64,000 bases of DNA from Pseudomonas sp. MYb118 (GTDB lineage: Bacteria; Pseudomonadota; Gammaproteobacteria; Pseudomonadales; Pseudomonadaceae). The stretch is from contig NZ_JBFRXN010000004.1 of the NCBI RefSeq assembly GCF_040947875.1, positions 744,001 through 808,000 of the forward strand, read 5' to 3'. The notes beneath the pieces are model-generated. The model did not search any database and was not told the DNA's origin. It saw only the letters and a list, made by a program, of their open reading frames with translations. Below, one piece after another: positions 8,359 to 17,114 of the stretch; positions within the stretch are counted from its first letter, which is position 1; every line of letters starts with the position of its first letter. The position numbers and the translations under genes are program-made.

Positions 8359-9408
8359 ATGTCGATTTCCCTGACCCAAGAAACCGCCCCGGTGCTGCTG
8401 ACCCAGCGCCGTGTGCCCTATGCCTTGATCGCGCTGCTGCTGATCGCTTTCGTGGTGGTGCCGCTGGCCGGCAACGACTATTGGCTCAACGCCATCCTGA
8501 TCCCGTTCCTGGTGCTGTCGCTGGCGGGCCTGGGCCTCAACCTGCTCACCGGCTACACCGGCCAGACCTCGGTCGGTGCTGCGGGGTTCATGGCGGTGGG
8601 GGCGTTCGCCACCTATGGGTTCCTGCTGCGCCTGCCGGAACTGGGCCTGCCGGTGGCCTTGCTCGGCGGCGGGTTGATCAGCGCCGTGGTGGGCTTCGTC
8701 TTCGGCCTGCCCAGCTCGCGGATCAAGGGCTTCTACCTGATGGTCACCACCCTGGCGGCGCAGTTCTTCCTGGAGTGGTTGTTCGTCAAGTTTCCGTGGT
8801 TCTACAACTACGGCTCGTCCGGGACCATTTCCGCGCCGAAGCTGGCGCTGTGCGGCCATGACCTCAGCTCGCCGCTGGGCCGCTACCTGCTGACCCTGAC
8901 CACAGTGCTGCTGTTGACCTGGGTGGCGCTGAACCTGGTGAAAAGCCAGATCGGCCGCAACTGGATGGCGATCCGCGACATGGACACCGCCGCGGCCGTG
9001 ATCGGCATCCCGGTGGTGCGCTACAAGCACCTGGCGTTCGCGGTCAGCTCGTTTTACCTGGGCATCGCCGGGGCGCTGTGGGCCTTCGCCTACCTGGGCA
9101 CCGGCAGTGCCAGCAGCTTCGACATCAATCGTTCGTTTCAGATCCTGTTCATCATCATTATCGGTGGCATGGGCAGCATCGCCGGCAACTTCGTCGGCGC
9201 CGCGTTCATCAGTCTCCTGCCGATCCTGCTCAGCCACGCCGGGCAGGCGCTGTTCGGCGGTGCGGTGGACGCCGGGCAATTGCAGAACCTGCAAAAAATC
9301 ATCTTTGGCGCGCTGATCATCCTGTTCCTGATCAAGGAACCGGAAGGCCTGATTCGCCTGCTCGGCAACCTGCGCGAACGCCTCGGCCACTGGCCGCTGC
9401 GCTTCTGA
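8359..9408 (+). CDS. Branched-chain-type ABC permease (LivM-like)
   Basis: This 349-residue membrane protein is the LivM half of the transporter. Diagnostic stretches are LNLLTGYTGQTSVGAAGFMAVGA, MVTTLAAQFFLEW and MAIRDMDTAAAVIGIPVVRYK, followed by IIIGGMGSIAGNFVGAAF. The last 60 residues (ISLLPILLSH to LIKEPEGLIRLLGNL) are the usual LivM ending. It starts 3 bases after the LivH-like stop and is followed by the binding-protein gene after 34 bases with a fresh ribosome site (TAGAGAGA). Confidence 0.92.
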   Translation: MSISLTQETAPVLLTQRRVPYALIALLLIAFVVVPLAGNDYWLNAILIPFLVLSLAGLGLNLLTGYTGQTSVGAAGFMAVGAFATYGFLLRLPELGLPVALLGGGLISAVVGFVFGLPSSRIKGFYLMVTTLAAQFFLEWLFVKFPWFYNYGSSGTISAPKLALCGHDLSSPLGRYLLTLTTVLLLTWVALNLVKSQIGRNWMAIRDMDTAAAVIGIPVVRYKHLAFAVSSFYLGIAGALWAFAYLGTGSASSFDINRSFQILFIIIIGGMGSIAGNFVGAAFISLLPILLSHAGQALFGGAVDAGQLQNLQKIIFGALIILFLIKEPEGLIRLLGNLRERLGHWPLRF

Positions 9409-9442
9409 ATCTTCCCTGACCCCTGACTATTAGAGAGACACC

Positions 9443-10783
9443 ATGCGTGCAACCTTGAAACGTTCCTTGCTCGGCGCCGCCCTGACGCTCGCGGTTTTTG
9501 CCAGTGCGGTACCGGTCGTCCAGGCCTCACCCGACCAGCAGTTCTTCCCCCTGGCCACCTACCGCGTCGGCGCCTACGCCTCCAGCGGCGTGCAGGTGTG
9601 GGCCGGGATGATCGACTACCTGAACTACATCAACGAAGTGGAAGGCGGGATCAACGGCGTGAAACTGGTCTGGCAGGAATGCGAGACCGAGTGGACGGCC
9701 GAGAAGGGCATCGAGTGCTACGAGCGCTTCAAGAAAGGCCTGGACGGCGCGCCCGTGGCGGTCTACCAACCCAACGGCGCCCCGGCGGCCTATGCCCTGA
9801 GCGAGCGCGCCGAGGTCGACAAGATCCCGCTGATCACCCTGGGCTACGGGCGCACCGAAGCCACCGACGGCACAGTGTTCCCCTACAACTTCCCGGTGAT
9901 GCTGACCTTCTACAGCGAGGCGTCGAGCCTGATCAACTACATCGCCCAGCGCGAGGGCGGTTTCGACAAGCTCAAGGGCAAGAAGATCGCCACGGTCTAC
10001 CACGACTCGGCCTACGGTCGGGAAACCCTTGGCCCGTTGAAACTGCTGGCGGAAAAATACGGCTTCGAGAACATCCAGATCCCGGTGGCCGACCCCGGCA
10101 ACGAACAGTCGGCGCAATGGCGCCAGGTGCGCCAGCTCAACCCCGATTGGGTGTTCCTGCGCACCTGGGGCGTGTCGACCCCGGTGGCGGTCAAGACGGC
10201 GGCGCGTTTCGGCTTCCCGGTGGACCACATCGTCGGCGACATCTGGGCCAGCTCCAGCGAGGACGTGCTGCCGGCCGGCGCTGCCGCCAAGGGCTACCTG
10301 GCGCTGACGCCATACCCGGCGGGCAGCGATTTCGAGATCCACAAGCGCCTCAAGCAATACATCCTCGACAAGGGCAAGAGCGACCTCAAGGACCTGAAGA
10401 ACTTCGGCAGCGTCTACTACAACTCCGGCCTGGTGAACGCGGCGGTGGCGGTGGAAGCGATCCGCACGGCCCAGGGCAAGTTCGGCAAGCGCCCGCTCAA
10501 CGGTGAAGAAGGGCGCTGGGGCCTGGAGCACCTGAACATCGACGACGCCCGTCTCAAGGACATGGGCTACCTGGGCCTGATGCAGAATCTCAAGCTGTCA
10601 TGCAAGGACCACGAAGGCGGCGGTTCGGCGCGGGTGCAGCAGTGGGACGGCGCCAACTGGACGTTGATCAGCGACTGGATCGCCGCCGACCGCGCCTTGC
10701 TGCGGCCGTTGATCGATGAAAAATCCGCGGCGTTCGCCAAGGAAAAGGGCCTGACGCCACGCACCTGCAACGGGGACGAATAG
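9443..10783 (+). CDS. Periplasmic substrate-binding protein of branched-chain ABC transporter
   Basis: This 446-residue exported protein has a signal peptide (MRATLKRSLLGAALTLAVFA, cleavage probably after VVQA). The mature part has a type I periplasmic-binding fold: QFFPLATYRVGAYASSGVQVWAG, then EGGINGVKLVWQECETEW, KKIATVYHDSAYGRE and WRQVRQLNPDWVFLRTWGV. It belongs to the Peripla_BP_6 hydrophobic amino acid/amide/aromatic group and is longer than LivJ. Two cysteines near the middle and one near the end may form a disulfide. It captures the solute for the LivHM-like permeases; the second ATPase gene follows after two bases. Confidence 0.9.
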   Translation: MRATLKRSLLGAALTLAVFASAVPVVQASPDQQFFPLATYRVGAYASSGVQVWAGMIDYLNYINEVEGGINGVKLVWQECETEWTAEKGIECYERFKKGLDGAPVAVYQPNGAPAAYALSERAEVDKIPLITLGYGRTEATDGTVFPYNFPVMLTFYSEASSLINYIAQREGGFDKLKGKKIATVYHDSAYGRETLGPLKLLAEKYGFENIQIPVADPGNEQSAQWRQVRQLNPDWVFLRTWGVSTPVAVKTAARFGFPVDHIVGDIWASSSEDVLPAGAAAKGYLALTPYPAGSDFEIHKRLKQYILDKGKSDLKDLKNFGSVYYNSGLVNAAVAVEAIRTAQGKFGKRPLNGEEGRWGLEHLNIDDARLKDMGYLGLMQNLKLSCKDHEGGGSARVQQWDGANWTLISDWIAADRALLRPLIDEKSAAFAKEKGLTPRTCNGDE

Positions 10784-10785
10784 CC

Positions 10786-11553
10786 ATGAGCCAGGCTGCC
10801 AGCGAAACCGCCGTCGATGAGCTGCTGCGGGTCGACGATATCGAGGTCATCTACGACGGTGCGATCCTCGCCGTGGCCGGGGTGTCGCTGAAGGTGCCCA
10901 AGGGCGGCATCGTCGCGTTGCTCGGGGCCAACGGCGCGGGCAAAAGCACCACGCTCAAGGCCATTTCCGGGCTGGTGCGGGCCGAACGGGCGCAGGTCAG
11001 TCGTGGCGCCATCCACTTTCTCGGGCAGGACACTGCGGGCATCGACCCCAGCCACCGGGTACGGCAGGGCATGGTGCACGTGCTGGAGGGGCGGCACGTG
11101 TTCCCCCAGCTCAGCGTCGAGGACAACCTGCGCAGTGGCGGCTTTGTCCGCGGCCTGAGCCGTCAGGACCTGGCGGCGGACCTCGAGCGTATCTACGCCT
11201 GGTTCCCGCGCCTGAAAACCAAACGCAAGACCGCGGCGGGGCTGACCTCCGGCGGCGAGCAGCAGATGGTCGCCATCGGTCGGGCGCTGATGACACGTCC
11301 TACTTTGGTACTGCTCGACGAACCTTCCATGGGTTTGGCGCCTATTATCGTCCAGGAGATCTTCGAGATCGTTGCCCAGCTCAACCGCGAGGCGCAGGTG
11401 AGCTTCCTGATCGCCGAGCAGAACATCAACGTGGCGCTCAAGTACGCGCAACAGGCCTACGTGCTCGACACCGGCCGCGTGGTGCTGGCCGGCAGCAGCG
11501 AGGCGTTACTGGCACGGGGGGACCTGCATGACTTTTACCTGGGCAAACACTGA
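10786..11553 (+). CDS. Branched-chain-type ABC transporter ATP-binding protein (LivF-like)
   Basis: The product is a 255-residue ATPase of the LivF subtype. It has Walker A GANGAGKSTTLKAISG, signature TSGGEQQMVAIGRAL, Walker B LVLLDEPSMGLAP, and the LivF-typical EQNINVALKYAQQAYVLDTGRV near the end. It pairs with the LivG-like subunit to drive the transporter. The gene starts two bases after the binding-protein stop and is followed by the FAD protein gene after 14 bases, so the operon very probably extends to 13004. Confidence 0.92.
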   Translation: MSQAASETAVDELLRVDDIEVIYDGAILAVAGVSLKVPKGGIVALLGANGAGKSTTLKAISGLVRAERAQVSRGAIHFLGQDTAGIDPSHRVRQGMVHVLEGRHVFPQLSVEDNLRSGGFVRGLSRQDLAADLERIYAWFPRLKTKRKTAAGLTSGGEQQMVAIGRALMTRPTLVLLDEPSMGLAPIIVQEIFEIVAQLNREAQVSFLIAEQNINVALKYAQQAYVLDTGRVVLAGSSEALLARGDLHDFYLGKH

Positions 11554-11567
11554 ACACAGGGAGCGCC

Positions 11568-13004
11568 ATGACTGACATCCAAAGCGGACAGGCGACAGCC
11601 GCCATCCGCCACGCAGACATCCTGATCATCGGCGGCGGCCTCAGCGGTGCGATGCTGGCGGCGCAATTGTTGCGCCTGCCGGGCCGGCGCTCGCTATTGG
11701 TGATCGAGCCGCGTGCCGAACTGGGGCGGGGCGAGGCCTACAGTGCGGTCGAACTGGGCCACACGCTCAATGGCAACGCCGCGCGGATGAGCATCGACCC
11801 GGACAACGCCGACGACCTGACTCAATGGCTGACCGACTACATCGCCGCGGGCGGTTGGCCCGAATCCGACGAACAGCACGTGCCGGTCAGCGAGCTGTTT
11901 CCACCGCGGGGGATATTCGGCCTGTACGTGCAACAGCGCCTGGCCGAGGCGCAGGCGATTGGTGCCACCCAGGGCTCGACCGTCGAGCATGTGCGGGCCG
12001 AAGTGGTTGACCTGCAAACCGTCGATGACGCGGTGCAACTGCACCTCAGCGACGGGCAACGTTTGCAGGGCGCTTATGCAGTGTTGGCCACGGGCATGTT
12101 CCCGGCCGCCCGCACGCCGCAGACCGAATCCAGCGGCCTCAACGCCGCCGCCCTCGACCCCTGGGACGTGGCGGCGATGCGTCAGCTGGACCCGCAGTCG
12201 ACGGTGCTGATCATCGGCTCCGGCCTGACCATGGTCGACGCCGTGGTGTCGCTGGAACAGGCCGGCCATCGCGGGCCCATCGAAGTGTTTTCCCGTCATG
12301 GCCTGCTGCCCCACGTGCGAAGGCAACCGCCGGCCTGGGTGGACTTTCTCGCCGAAGACCACAGCCTGCGCACGCCGCGGCAACTGCTGCGCGAACTGCG
12401 CCGGCACTGCCGCGACGCCATCGCCCAGGGCATCGACTGGCAGGCGCCGCTGGATACCGTGCGTGCGCACATTGGCCGGTTGTGGCACCAGGCCACGGAT
12501 GTGCAGCGCCGGCAGTTCGTGCGCCACGTGCGGCCCTGGTGGGAAAGCCATCACCATCGCTCGCCACCGCTGAGCGCCGAGCTGGTGGCGCGCTTGCACG
12601 CCGAAGGGCGATTGCGTACCCAGGCGGCTTCCTACCTGGGGCTGGAGCCAGCGCTTGGGGCCGGGCTGGGCATTCGCATCCGCCGTCGCGGCCAGGCGCA
12701 CACCGAGGTGGTGCAGGGCGCGGCGCTGATCAACTCCAGTGGCATCGAATACGACTGGCGACGGGTGGCGCGACCGTTGCCCCGGCAATTGCTGGCCCGC
12801 GGGTTGATCCAGCCGGGACCGTTGGCGCTGGGCATCGCTGCGGCGGTTGATGGCGCGGTGCTGGATGCCGAGGGCAGGGTGGCGCAACGGCTGTTCGCCA
12901 TGGGCCCGCCCTTGCGCGGCATGTGGTGGGAGAGCACGGCGGTGACGGATGTGGCGCTACAGGCCAAAGCCCTGGCGGCGCGGTTGTTCGCAGCGGGAGC
13001 CTGA
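11568..13004 (+). CDS. FAD/NAD(P)-binding oxidoreductase (NAD_binding_9 family)
   Basis: This 478-residue protein has an N-terminal Rossmann dinucleotide site (ILIIGGGLSGAMLAAQLLRL) and a second one near residue 210 (STVLIIGSGLTMVDAVVSLE), with AVLATGMFPAA between them. This layout fits the HydN/FAD-NAD(P)-binding proteins often encoded next to organosulfur or siderophore genes. The last third lacks a recognisable extra domain. As the last gene of the transporter operon, with an AGGGAGC site 5 bases before the start, it probably reduces or oxidises the imported compound or supplies electrons. Reaction unknown. Confidence 0.8.
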   Translation: MTDIQSGQATAAIRHADILIIGGGLSGAMLAAQLLRLPGRRSLLVIEPRAELGRGEAYSAVELGHTLNGNAARMSIDPDNADDLTQWLTDYIAAGGWPESDEQHVPVSELFPPRGIFGLYVQQRLAEAQAIGATQGSTVEHVRAEVVDLQTVDDAVQLHLSDGQRLQGAYAVLATGMFPAARTPQTESSGLNAAALDPWDVAAMRQLDPQSTVLIIGSGLTMVDAVVSLEQAGHRGPIEVFSRHGLLPHVRRQPPAWVDFLAEDHSLRTPRQLLRELRRHCRDAIAQGIDWQAPLDTVRAHIGRLWHQATDVQRRQFVRHVRPWWESHHHRSPPLSAELVARLHAEGRLRTQAASYLGLEPALGAGLGIRIRRRGQAHTEVVQGAALINSSGIEYDWRRVARPLPRQLLARGLIQPGPLALGIAAAVDGAVLDAEGRVAQRLFAMGPPLRGMWWESTAVTDVALQAKALAARLFAAGA

Positions 13005-13012
13005 AATAAACA

Positions 13013-13043
13013 AACCCCGCGGGAGACGGATCTCCCCGGGGTT
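13013..13043 (-). terminator. Rho-independent terminator for the leftward small gene
   Basis: Arms aaccccgcgggaga and tctccccggggtt form a GC-rich hairpin with one bulge. Read leftward it is followed by TTTGTTTATTT, a good T-tract, so it ends the gene at 13065-13286. It may also slow the rightward ABC operon, which stops just before it. Confidence 0.75.
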
Positions 13044-13064
13044 CAGGCTGAACAAAGCGGCAAC

Positions 13065-13286
13065 TCAGTAACGCTGATACTTCGAACCGAACTCAGGACG
13101 GTTTTCCGCGACGTAGAGCTTGCTGGCCTGGGTGTCTTTCGAATCGACCTTCACGGTGTTCACATTCAGGGTGGCCGGTTGGCTGACTTCAGCTGCGGCA
13201 ATCATTTGTTTCTTGTGCGGTGCGGCCATGGCCGAAGTGGCGCCGAAGATCGAAAGTGCAAGACCGAGTGCGATGATGCTTTTCAT
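13065..13286 (-). CDS. Small exported protein of unknown function
   Basis: This 73-residue product has a clear signal peptide, MKSIIALGLALSIFGATSAMA, with cleavage expected before APHKKQ. The mature part of about 50 residues is polar and has no cysteine, so it is not a lipoprotein. The gene has its own start region with AGCAACATC upstream and a terminator downstream. I do not recognise a family. Similar small secreted proteins of Pseudomonas are often stress- or stationary-phase genes, but that is only analogy. Confidence 0.7.
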   Translation of the reverse strand: MKSIIALGLALSIFGATSAMAAPHKKQMIAAAEVSQPATLNVNTVKVDSKDTQASKLYVAENRPEFGSKYQRY

Positions 13287-13410
13287 GATGTTGCTCCAGA
13301 AGAGTGGGGAGAAGATGGGTTCACTCTATGGCTGGGGCCGGAAAATGAAAAAGCATGCCGGGGCATAGTCGTTATCGAAGTCATTAATGCGGATTTCGTG
13401 ATCGCCACCC

Positions 13411-13531
13411 CCCTGTAGGAGCGAGCTTGCTCGCGATGGACGCAGGAACACCGCAGGGTGTCAGGTTTGCCGCGTCATCGTTGACCACCATCGCGACGGT
13501 TCGACGCCTCGACAAGCTCGCTCCTACAGAA
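13411..13531. repeat. REP pair with a variant right arm
   Basis: A standard forward REP (gtaggagcgagcttgctcgcgatg) at about 13414-13439 faces a reverse copy at 13488-13530. In the reverse copy, the core between atcgcga and caagctcgctcctacag is replaced by a longer cggttcgacgcctcga stretch. The spacer cagggtgtcaggtttgccgc recurs in the next REP pair at 13.9 kb. Confidence 0.85.
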
Positions 13532-13560
13532 GAGGCCGTAATAGGCTCTGATTCCAGCGT

Positions 13561-13857
13561 TCAACCCGCTTGACCGACATGGATTCGCGCAACTTCCGCC
13601 TCATCCATCTCCCGCCAGTCGCCGGGCAGGATGCCGTAATCGGCTTCGGCCGCTTCCATGGCTTCCTCCGGGCTGAACATCAAGTGGTCGCCTTCACTCT
13701 GGAGTGTTTCGTAGTCCAGGAAGCGAATCTCCAGATAATACGGGCCTTCAAGGCCGTCTCCGACTTCCAGGCCATACAACACGATTGACGTGATACCTGG
13801 CCTATAGGCGAGGGCTTTCCTGGTATGAGCGAACAGGAAACGCGGGAGTGCGACCAT
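13561..13857 (-). CDS. Conserved-looking protein of unknown function
   Basis: This 98-residue soluble protein starts MVALPRFLFAHTRKALAYRPGI and contains SIVLYGLEVGDGLEGPYYLEIRF, with an acidic C-terminal half (EEAMEAAEADYGILPGDW). No signal peptide or membrane segment is seen. It lies alone between two REP pairs. Coding character is good: consistent third-position GC and no rival frame. I do not recognise the family; an immunity-like or metal-sensing role would be guesswork. Confidence 0.65.
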   Translation of the reverse strand: MVALPRFLFAHTRKALAYRPGITSIVLYGLEVGDGLEGPYYLEIRFLDYETLQSEGDHLMFSPEEAMEAAEADYGILPGDWREMDEAEVARIHVGQAG

Positions 13858-13890
13858 GGTGTCAGTCTCGTGTGGCGTTTAACGGGTGGA

Positions 13891-13997
13891 GCTGTAGGAG
13901 CGAGCTTGCTCGCGATGGGTTAGAGAACACTGCGGGGTGTCAGGTTTTTCGCGTCATCGTTGACGACCATCGCGAGCAAGCTCGCTCCTACAGGGGA
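13891..13997. repeat. Inverted REP pair
   Basis: Forward REP at 13892-13919 and reverse REP at 13968-13996, with a spacer (cggggtgtcaggtttttcgc) nearly the same as the spacer of the previous pair. The two pairs flanking the 98-residue gene therefore look like copies of one unit. Confidence 0.9.
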
Positions 13998-14034
13998 TGG
14001 GCGATTTGATGGGGATTGAGGGGCCGGCCGCCCG

Positions 14035-14772
14035 TCACTCGCTCAACATCTCCACCGGGTACGAAAACACATAGCCCTCGTTGCGCACGGTCTTGATGTA
14101 GGTCGATTCCCGCGAATCGTCCATCAGGCGCTGGCGCAGGCGGCTGACCAGCAGGTCGATGGAGCGGTCGAACAGGTCGGCGTCACGGCCCTGGGTGAGG
14201 TTGAGCAGTTGGTCGCGGCTGAGTACCCGTTGCGGGTGGTCGAGGAACACGCGCAGCAGGCGGTACTCGGCGCCGCTCAGGGCGACCATGGTGTCGTCTT
14301 CGTCCAGCAGGTGGCGGGCGGTGGTGTCCAGGCGCCAGCGGCCGAAACCCAGCAGGCGGCCGCTTTCGGTGATCAAAAGGTTGGGCGGCAGCATGCGGGT
14401 GCGGCGCAGCACGGCGTTGATCCGCGCCAGCAGTTCGCGGGCGGCGAAGGGTTTGGTCAGGTAGTCGTCGGCGCCCATTTCCAGGCCGAGGATGCGGTCG
14501 GTTTCATCGTTGCGGGCGGTCAGCATGAGGATAGGCGTGGCCTTGTGCTTGCCCGAGCGCAACTCGCGGCACAGCACCAGGCCATCGTCGCCCGGCATCA
14601 TCAGGTCGAGCACAATCAGGTCCACCTGATTGGTCTCCAGGAAGCTGCGCATCTGCCGCCCATCGGCGACCACTGTGGTGCGCAGGCCGTTCTTCTTCAG
14701 GTAATTGCCGACGAGTTCGCGGATTTCGCGGTCATCGTCGACGATCAGGATGTGGTTTACGTGGTCCATCAA
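14035..14772 (-). CDS. OmpR-family response regulator
   Basis: This 245-residue regulator has an N-terminal receiver domain (ILIVDDDREIRELVGNYL; phospho-acceptor Asp in LIVLDLMMPGDDG near residue 56; Lys in DYLTKPF) and a C-terminal winged helix (LSGAEYRLLRVFLDHPQRVLSR, then SRESTYIKTVRNEGYVF). Such proteins control transcription after phosphorylation by a histidine kinase. No kinase gene adjoins it on either side, only REP pairs, so it is an orphan here or its partner was lost or moved. Its target cannot be told. Confidence 0.92.
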   Translation of the reverse strand: MMDHVNHILIVDDDREIRELVGNYLKKNGLRTTVVADGRQMRSFLETNQVDLIVLDLMMPGDDGLVLCRELRSGKHKATPILMLTARNDETDRILGLEMGADDYLTKPFAARELLARINAVLRRTRMLPPNLLITESGRLLGFGRWRLDTTARHLLDEDDTMVALSGAEYRLLRVFLDHPQRVLSRDQLLNLTQGRDADLFDRSIDLLVSRLRQRLMDDSRESTYIKTVRNEGYVFSYPVEMLSE

Positions 14773-14800
14773 GCGATCCCTGTTGTTCGTTGTTCGCAGG

Positions 14801-14906
14801 CCCTGTAGGAGCGAGCTTGCTCGCGATGTGGTGTATCAGACACCCAAGTATGGGCTGACACACCGCATCGTCGGAACGCCGCCCGGAGCAAGCTCGCTCC
14901 TACAGG
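14801..14906. repeat. REP pair with variant right arm
   Basis: Forward REP at 14803-14828. The reverse copy at 14866-14906 carries catcgtcggaacgccgcccg in place of the usual catcgcgag before caagctcgctcctacag. The arms can pair only over the outer part. It lies upstream of the response regulator and downstream of ppnN. Confidence 0.85.
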
Positions 14907-14928
14907 AATTGCGTATGCCTCTTCTAGA

Positions 14929-16302
14929 TCAAGCCACCACCCGATAACACGGCACATACGCCGCGCCGCCCGGCAGTTTCATGCGGTGCTGGGCGACGAA
15001 GGCCTTGAGCAGTTGGTCCAGTGGCTGCATGACCTCGGCATCGCCTCGGATCTGGTAGGGCCCGTGTTCCTCGATCAGGCGGATGCCGTTGTCCTTGACG
15101 TTGCCGGCGACGATGCCGGAGAACGCGCGGCGCAGGTTGGCGGCCAGTTCGTGGGGCGGCAGGCTGCGGCTGAGTTTCAGGTTGGCCATGTTTTCATGGG
15201 TCGGGTCGAACGGGCGCTGGAAGCCCTCGTCGATCTTCAACAACCAGTTGAAGTGGAACGCGTCATTGCGCTCGCGGCGGAACTGTTTCACCGCTTTCAG
15301 CCCGGCGGTCATGCGCCGCGCCACTTCGGCCGGGTCGTCGATGATGATTTCGTAGTGTTTCTTCGCCGCATCGCCCAGGGTGGCGCCGACGAAGGCGTCC
15401 AGTTGTTCCAGGTACGGCGCCGCGTGCTTGGGCCCGGTGAGGACGACCGGGAAGGGCAGGCCCTCGTTGTCCGGGTGCATCAGGATGCCGAGCAGATACA
15501 GGAATTCTTCGGCCGTGCCCGCACCGCCCGGGAAGATGATGATGCCGTGGCCCACGCGCACGAAGGCTTCCAGGCGTTTTTCGATGTCAGGCAGGATCAC
15601 CAGTTCGTTGACGATCGGGTTGGGTGCTTCGGCGGCGATGATGCCCGGCTCGGTCAAGCCCAGGTAACGGCCGCCGTGGATGCGCTGTTTGGCGTGGGCG
15701 ATGGTCGCGCCTTTCATCGGGCCTTTCATCACGCCCGGACCGCAGCCGGTGCAGATATCTAGGCTGCGCAGGCCCAGTTCATGGCCGACTTTCTTGGTGT
15801 ATTTGTATTCTTCGGTGTTGATCGAGTGGCCGCCCCAGCACACCACGATCTTCGGCTCGACGCCGGGGCGCAGGGTGCGGGCGTTGCGCAGCAGGTGGAA
15901 GACGTAGTCGCTGATGCCCTGGGAGGAGCTGAGGTCGATGCGCTGGGCATCCAGTTCGTTTTCGGTGTAGACGATGTCGCGCAGGGCGCTGAAGAGCATT
16001 TCCCGGGTGCTGGCGATCATTTCGCCATCAACGAAAGCATCGGCCGGTGCGTTCAGCAGCTCCAGGCGCACACCGCGGTCCTGCTGGTGAATGCGGATTT
16101 CGAAGTCCTTGTAGGCTTCGAGGATGGTCTTGGCGTTGTCGACATGGGCGCCGGTGTTGAGGATGGCCAGGGCGCATTGGCGGAAGAGGGCGTAGGTGCT
16201 GCCGGAACCGGCTTCGCTCAGTTGATGCACTTCACGTTGGGAAAGGGTTTCAAGGCTGCCTTTGGGGCTGACCGAGGCATTGATTACTTGTCTTTGGGCC
16301 AT
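14929..16302 (-). CDS. ppnN: Pyrimidine/purine nucleotide 5'-monophosphate nucleosidase
   Basis: This 457-residue protein matches the length of E. coli PpnN (YgdH). It contains an N-terminal helical region, then the LOG/TIGR00730-like Rossmann domain. Marks are TGCGPGVMKGPMKGATIAH near residue 185 and the phosphoribohydrolase motif PGGAGTAEEFLYLLG near 255, with its catalytic glutamate. A C-terminal PpnN-specific domain follows. The enzyme splits nucleotide monophosphates into free base and ribose 5-phosphate and is activated by (p)ppGpp in E. coli. It is a single gene, divergent from the DUF3087 gene. Confidence 0.92.
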   Translation of the reverse strand: MAQRQVINASVSPKGSLETLSQREVHQLSEAGSGSTYALFRQCALAILNTGAHVDNAKTILEAYKDFEIRIHQQDRGVRLELLNAPADAFVDGEMIASTREMLFSALRDIVYTENELDAQRIDLSSSQGISDYVFHLLRNARTLRPGVEPKIVVCWGGHSINTEEYKYTKKVGHELGLRSLDICTGCGPGVMKGPMKGATIAHAKQRIHGGRYLGLTEPGIIAAEAPNPIVNELVILPDIEKRLEAFVRVGHGIIIFPGGAGTAEEFLYLLGILMHPDNEGLPFPVVLTGPKHAAPYLEQLDAFVGATLGDAAKKHYEIIIDDPAEVARRMTAGLKAVKQFRRERNDAFHFNWLLKIDEGFQRPFDPTHENMANLKLSRSLPPHELAANLRRAFSGIVAGNVKDNGIRLIEEHGPYQIRGDAEVMQPLDQLLKAFVAQHRMKLPGGAAYVPCYRVVA

Positions 16303-16514
16303 GCAAAAATCCTTAAAACGATGTCACCCGCCTGGGGCGCCTGACATCCGAATAGTCTGTACTCACAAAAGAAGATGGCACGAACTGCGTTGTATCGCCA
16401 CGTTGCCCTTTGACGATGAAAAGATGAAAAGGAGCCCCAGCATAGCTAAATCCGTCGCAGAGGCGATAATGCCCCGCAGACTTTTTGCCAATGGCCTTGA
16501 GGAACCCTGTCCCG

Positions 16515-17042
16515 ATGTTCGAAATCCAGCCGCAGAACCCGGAAATCTATCGCAGTCAGACGCGTCGCAGCACGATCATCATCGCCCTGATTTTCATCGC
16601 CCTGGCGATGCTCCTGTCGACGGCGGCAGTGGCGTTGTTCGGCGAGCCGGGCGGTGACAATTTGCGCTTCAATGTCGGCGGCGTGTTCGTCGCGGTGCTG
16701 GCCATGGCGGCGCTGATGCGCAGCGTCCTCTGGAGCCAGCCGTGGATGGCGCCTGCCGTCTATGGCTGGCAGCTCAAGCGCAGCCTGATGAGCGTGACCA
16801 ATGTCATGCACAAGGTGACGGCGGCGGTGGCGAAAGACGATCCGAGCGCAATCAAGCTGCTGCGCTTCTATCATCTGGGACTGAACCAGATGCACCAGCT
16901 CGATGGCAACTCCAGTGATCACAGCCAACTGATCCGGGAAATGGACGCGCACAAGGCGCGGATGGACGCGCTGGGCATCGACACGCAGCAGACGCAATTG
17001 AACCCGGCATGGCTCGAGGCGGTCAAGCAGACTGCGGCGTAG
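16515..17042 (+). CDS. DUF3087 membrane protein
   Basis: This 175-residue protein starts MFEIQPQNPEIYRSQTRRST. It has two hydrophobic segments (IIIALIFIALAMLLSTAAVALF and VGGVFVAVLAMAALM) and a soluble C-terminal half (HKVTAAVAKDDPSAIKLLRFYHLGL). That fits DUF3087 proteins of gammaproteobacteria. Function is unknown. The ATG at 16515 matches the family start better than the in-frame ATG 30 bases upstream. Confidence 0.75.
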   Translation: MFEIQPQNPEIYRSQTRRSTIIIALIFIALAMLLSTAAVALFGEPGGDNLRFNVGGVFVAVLAMAALMRSVLWSQPWMAPAVYGWQLKRSLMSVTNVMHKVTAAVAKDDPSAIKLLRFYHLGLNQMHQLDGNSSDHSQLIREMDAHKARMDALGIDTQQTQLNPAWLEAVKQTAA

Positions 17043-17114
17043 CCGCCTTGTGCCAGAGCGATTATAAAAAGGCGAACGGGAGCAATCGCCATTTATCCAG
17101 ATAAAGGGAGCGTC

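Noticed and set aside
7387..9390. Leftward open frame of 667 codons opposite livH- and livM-like genes
   Set aside because: Antisense to conserved permeases; the product is Gln/His/Arg/Asp-rich low complexity without any domain.
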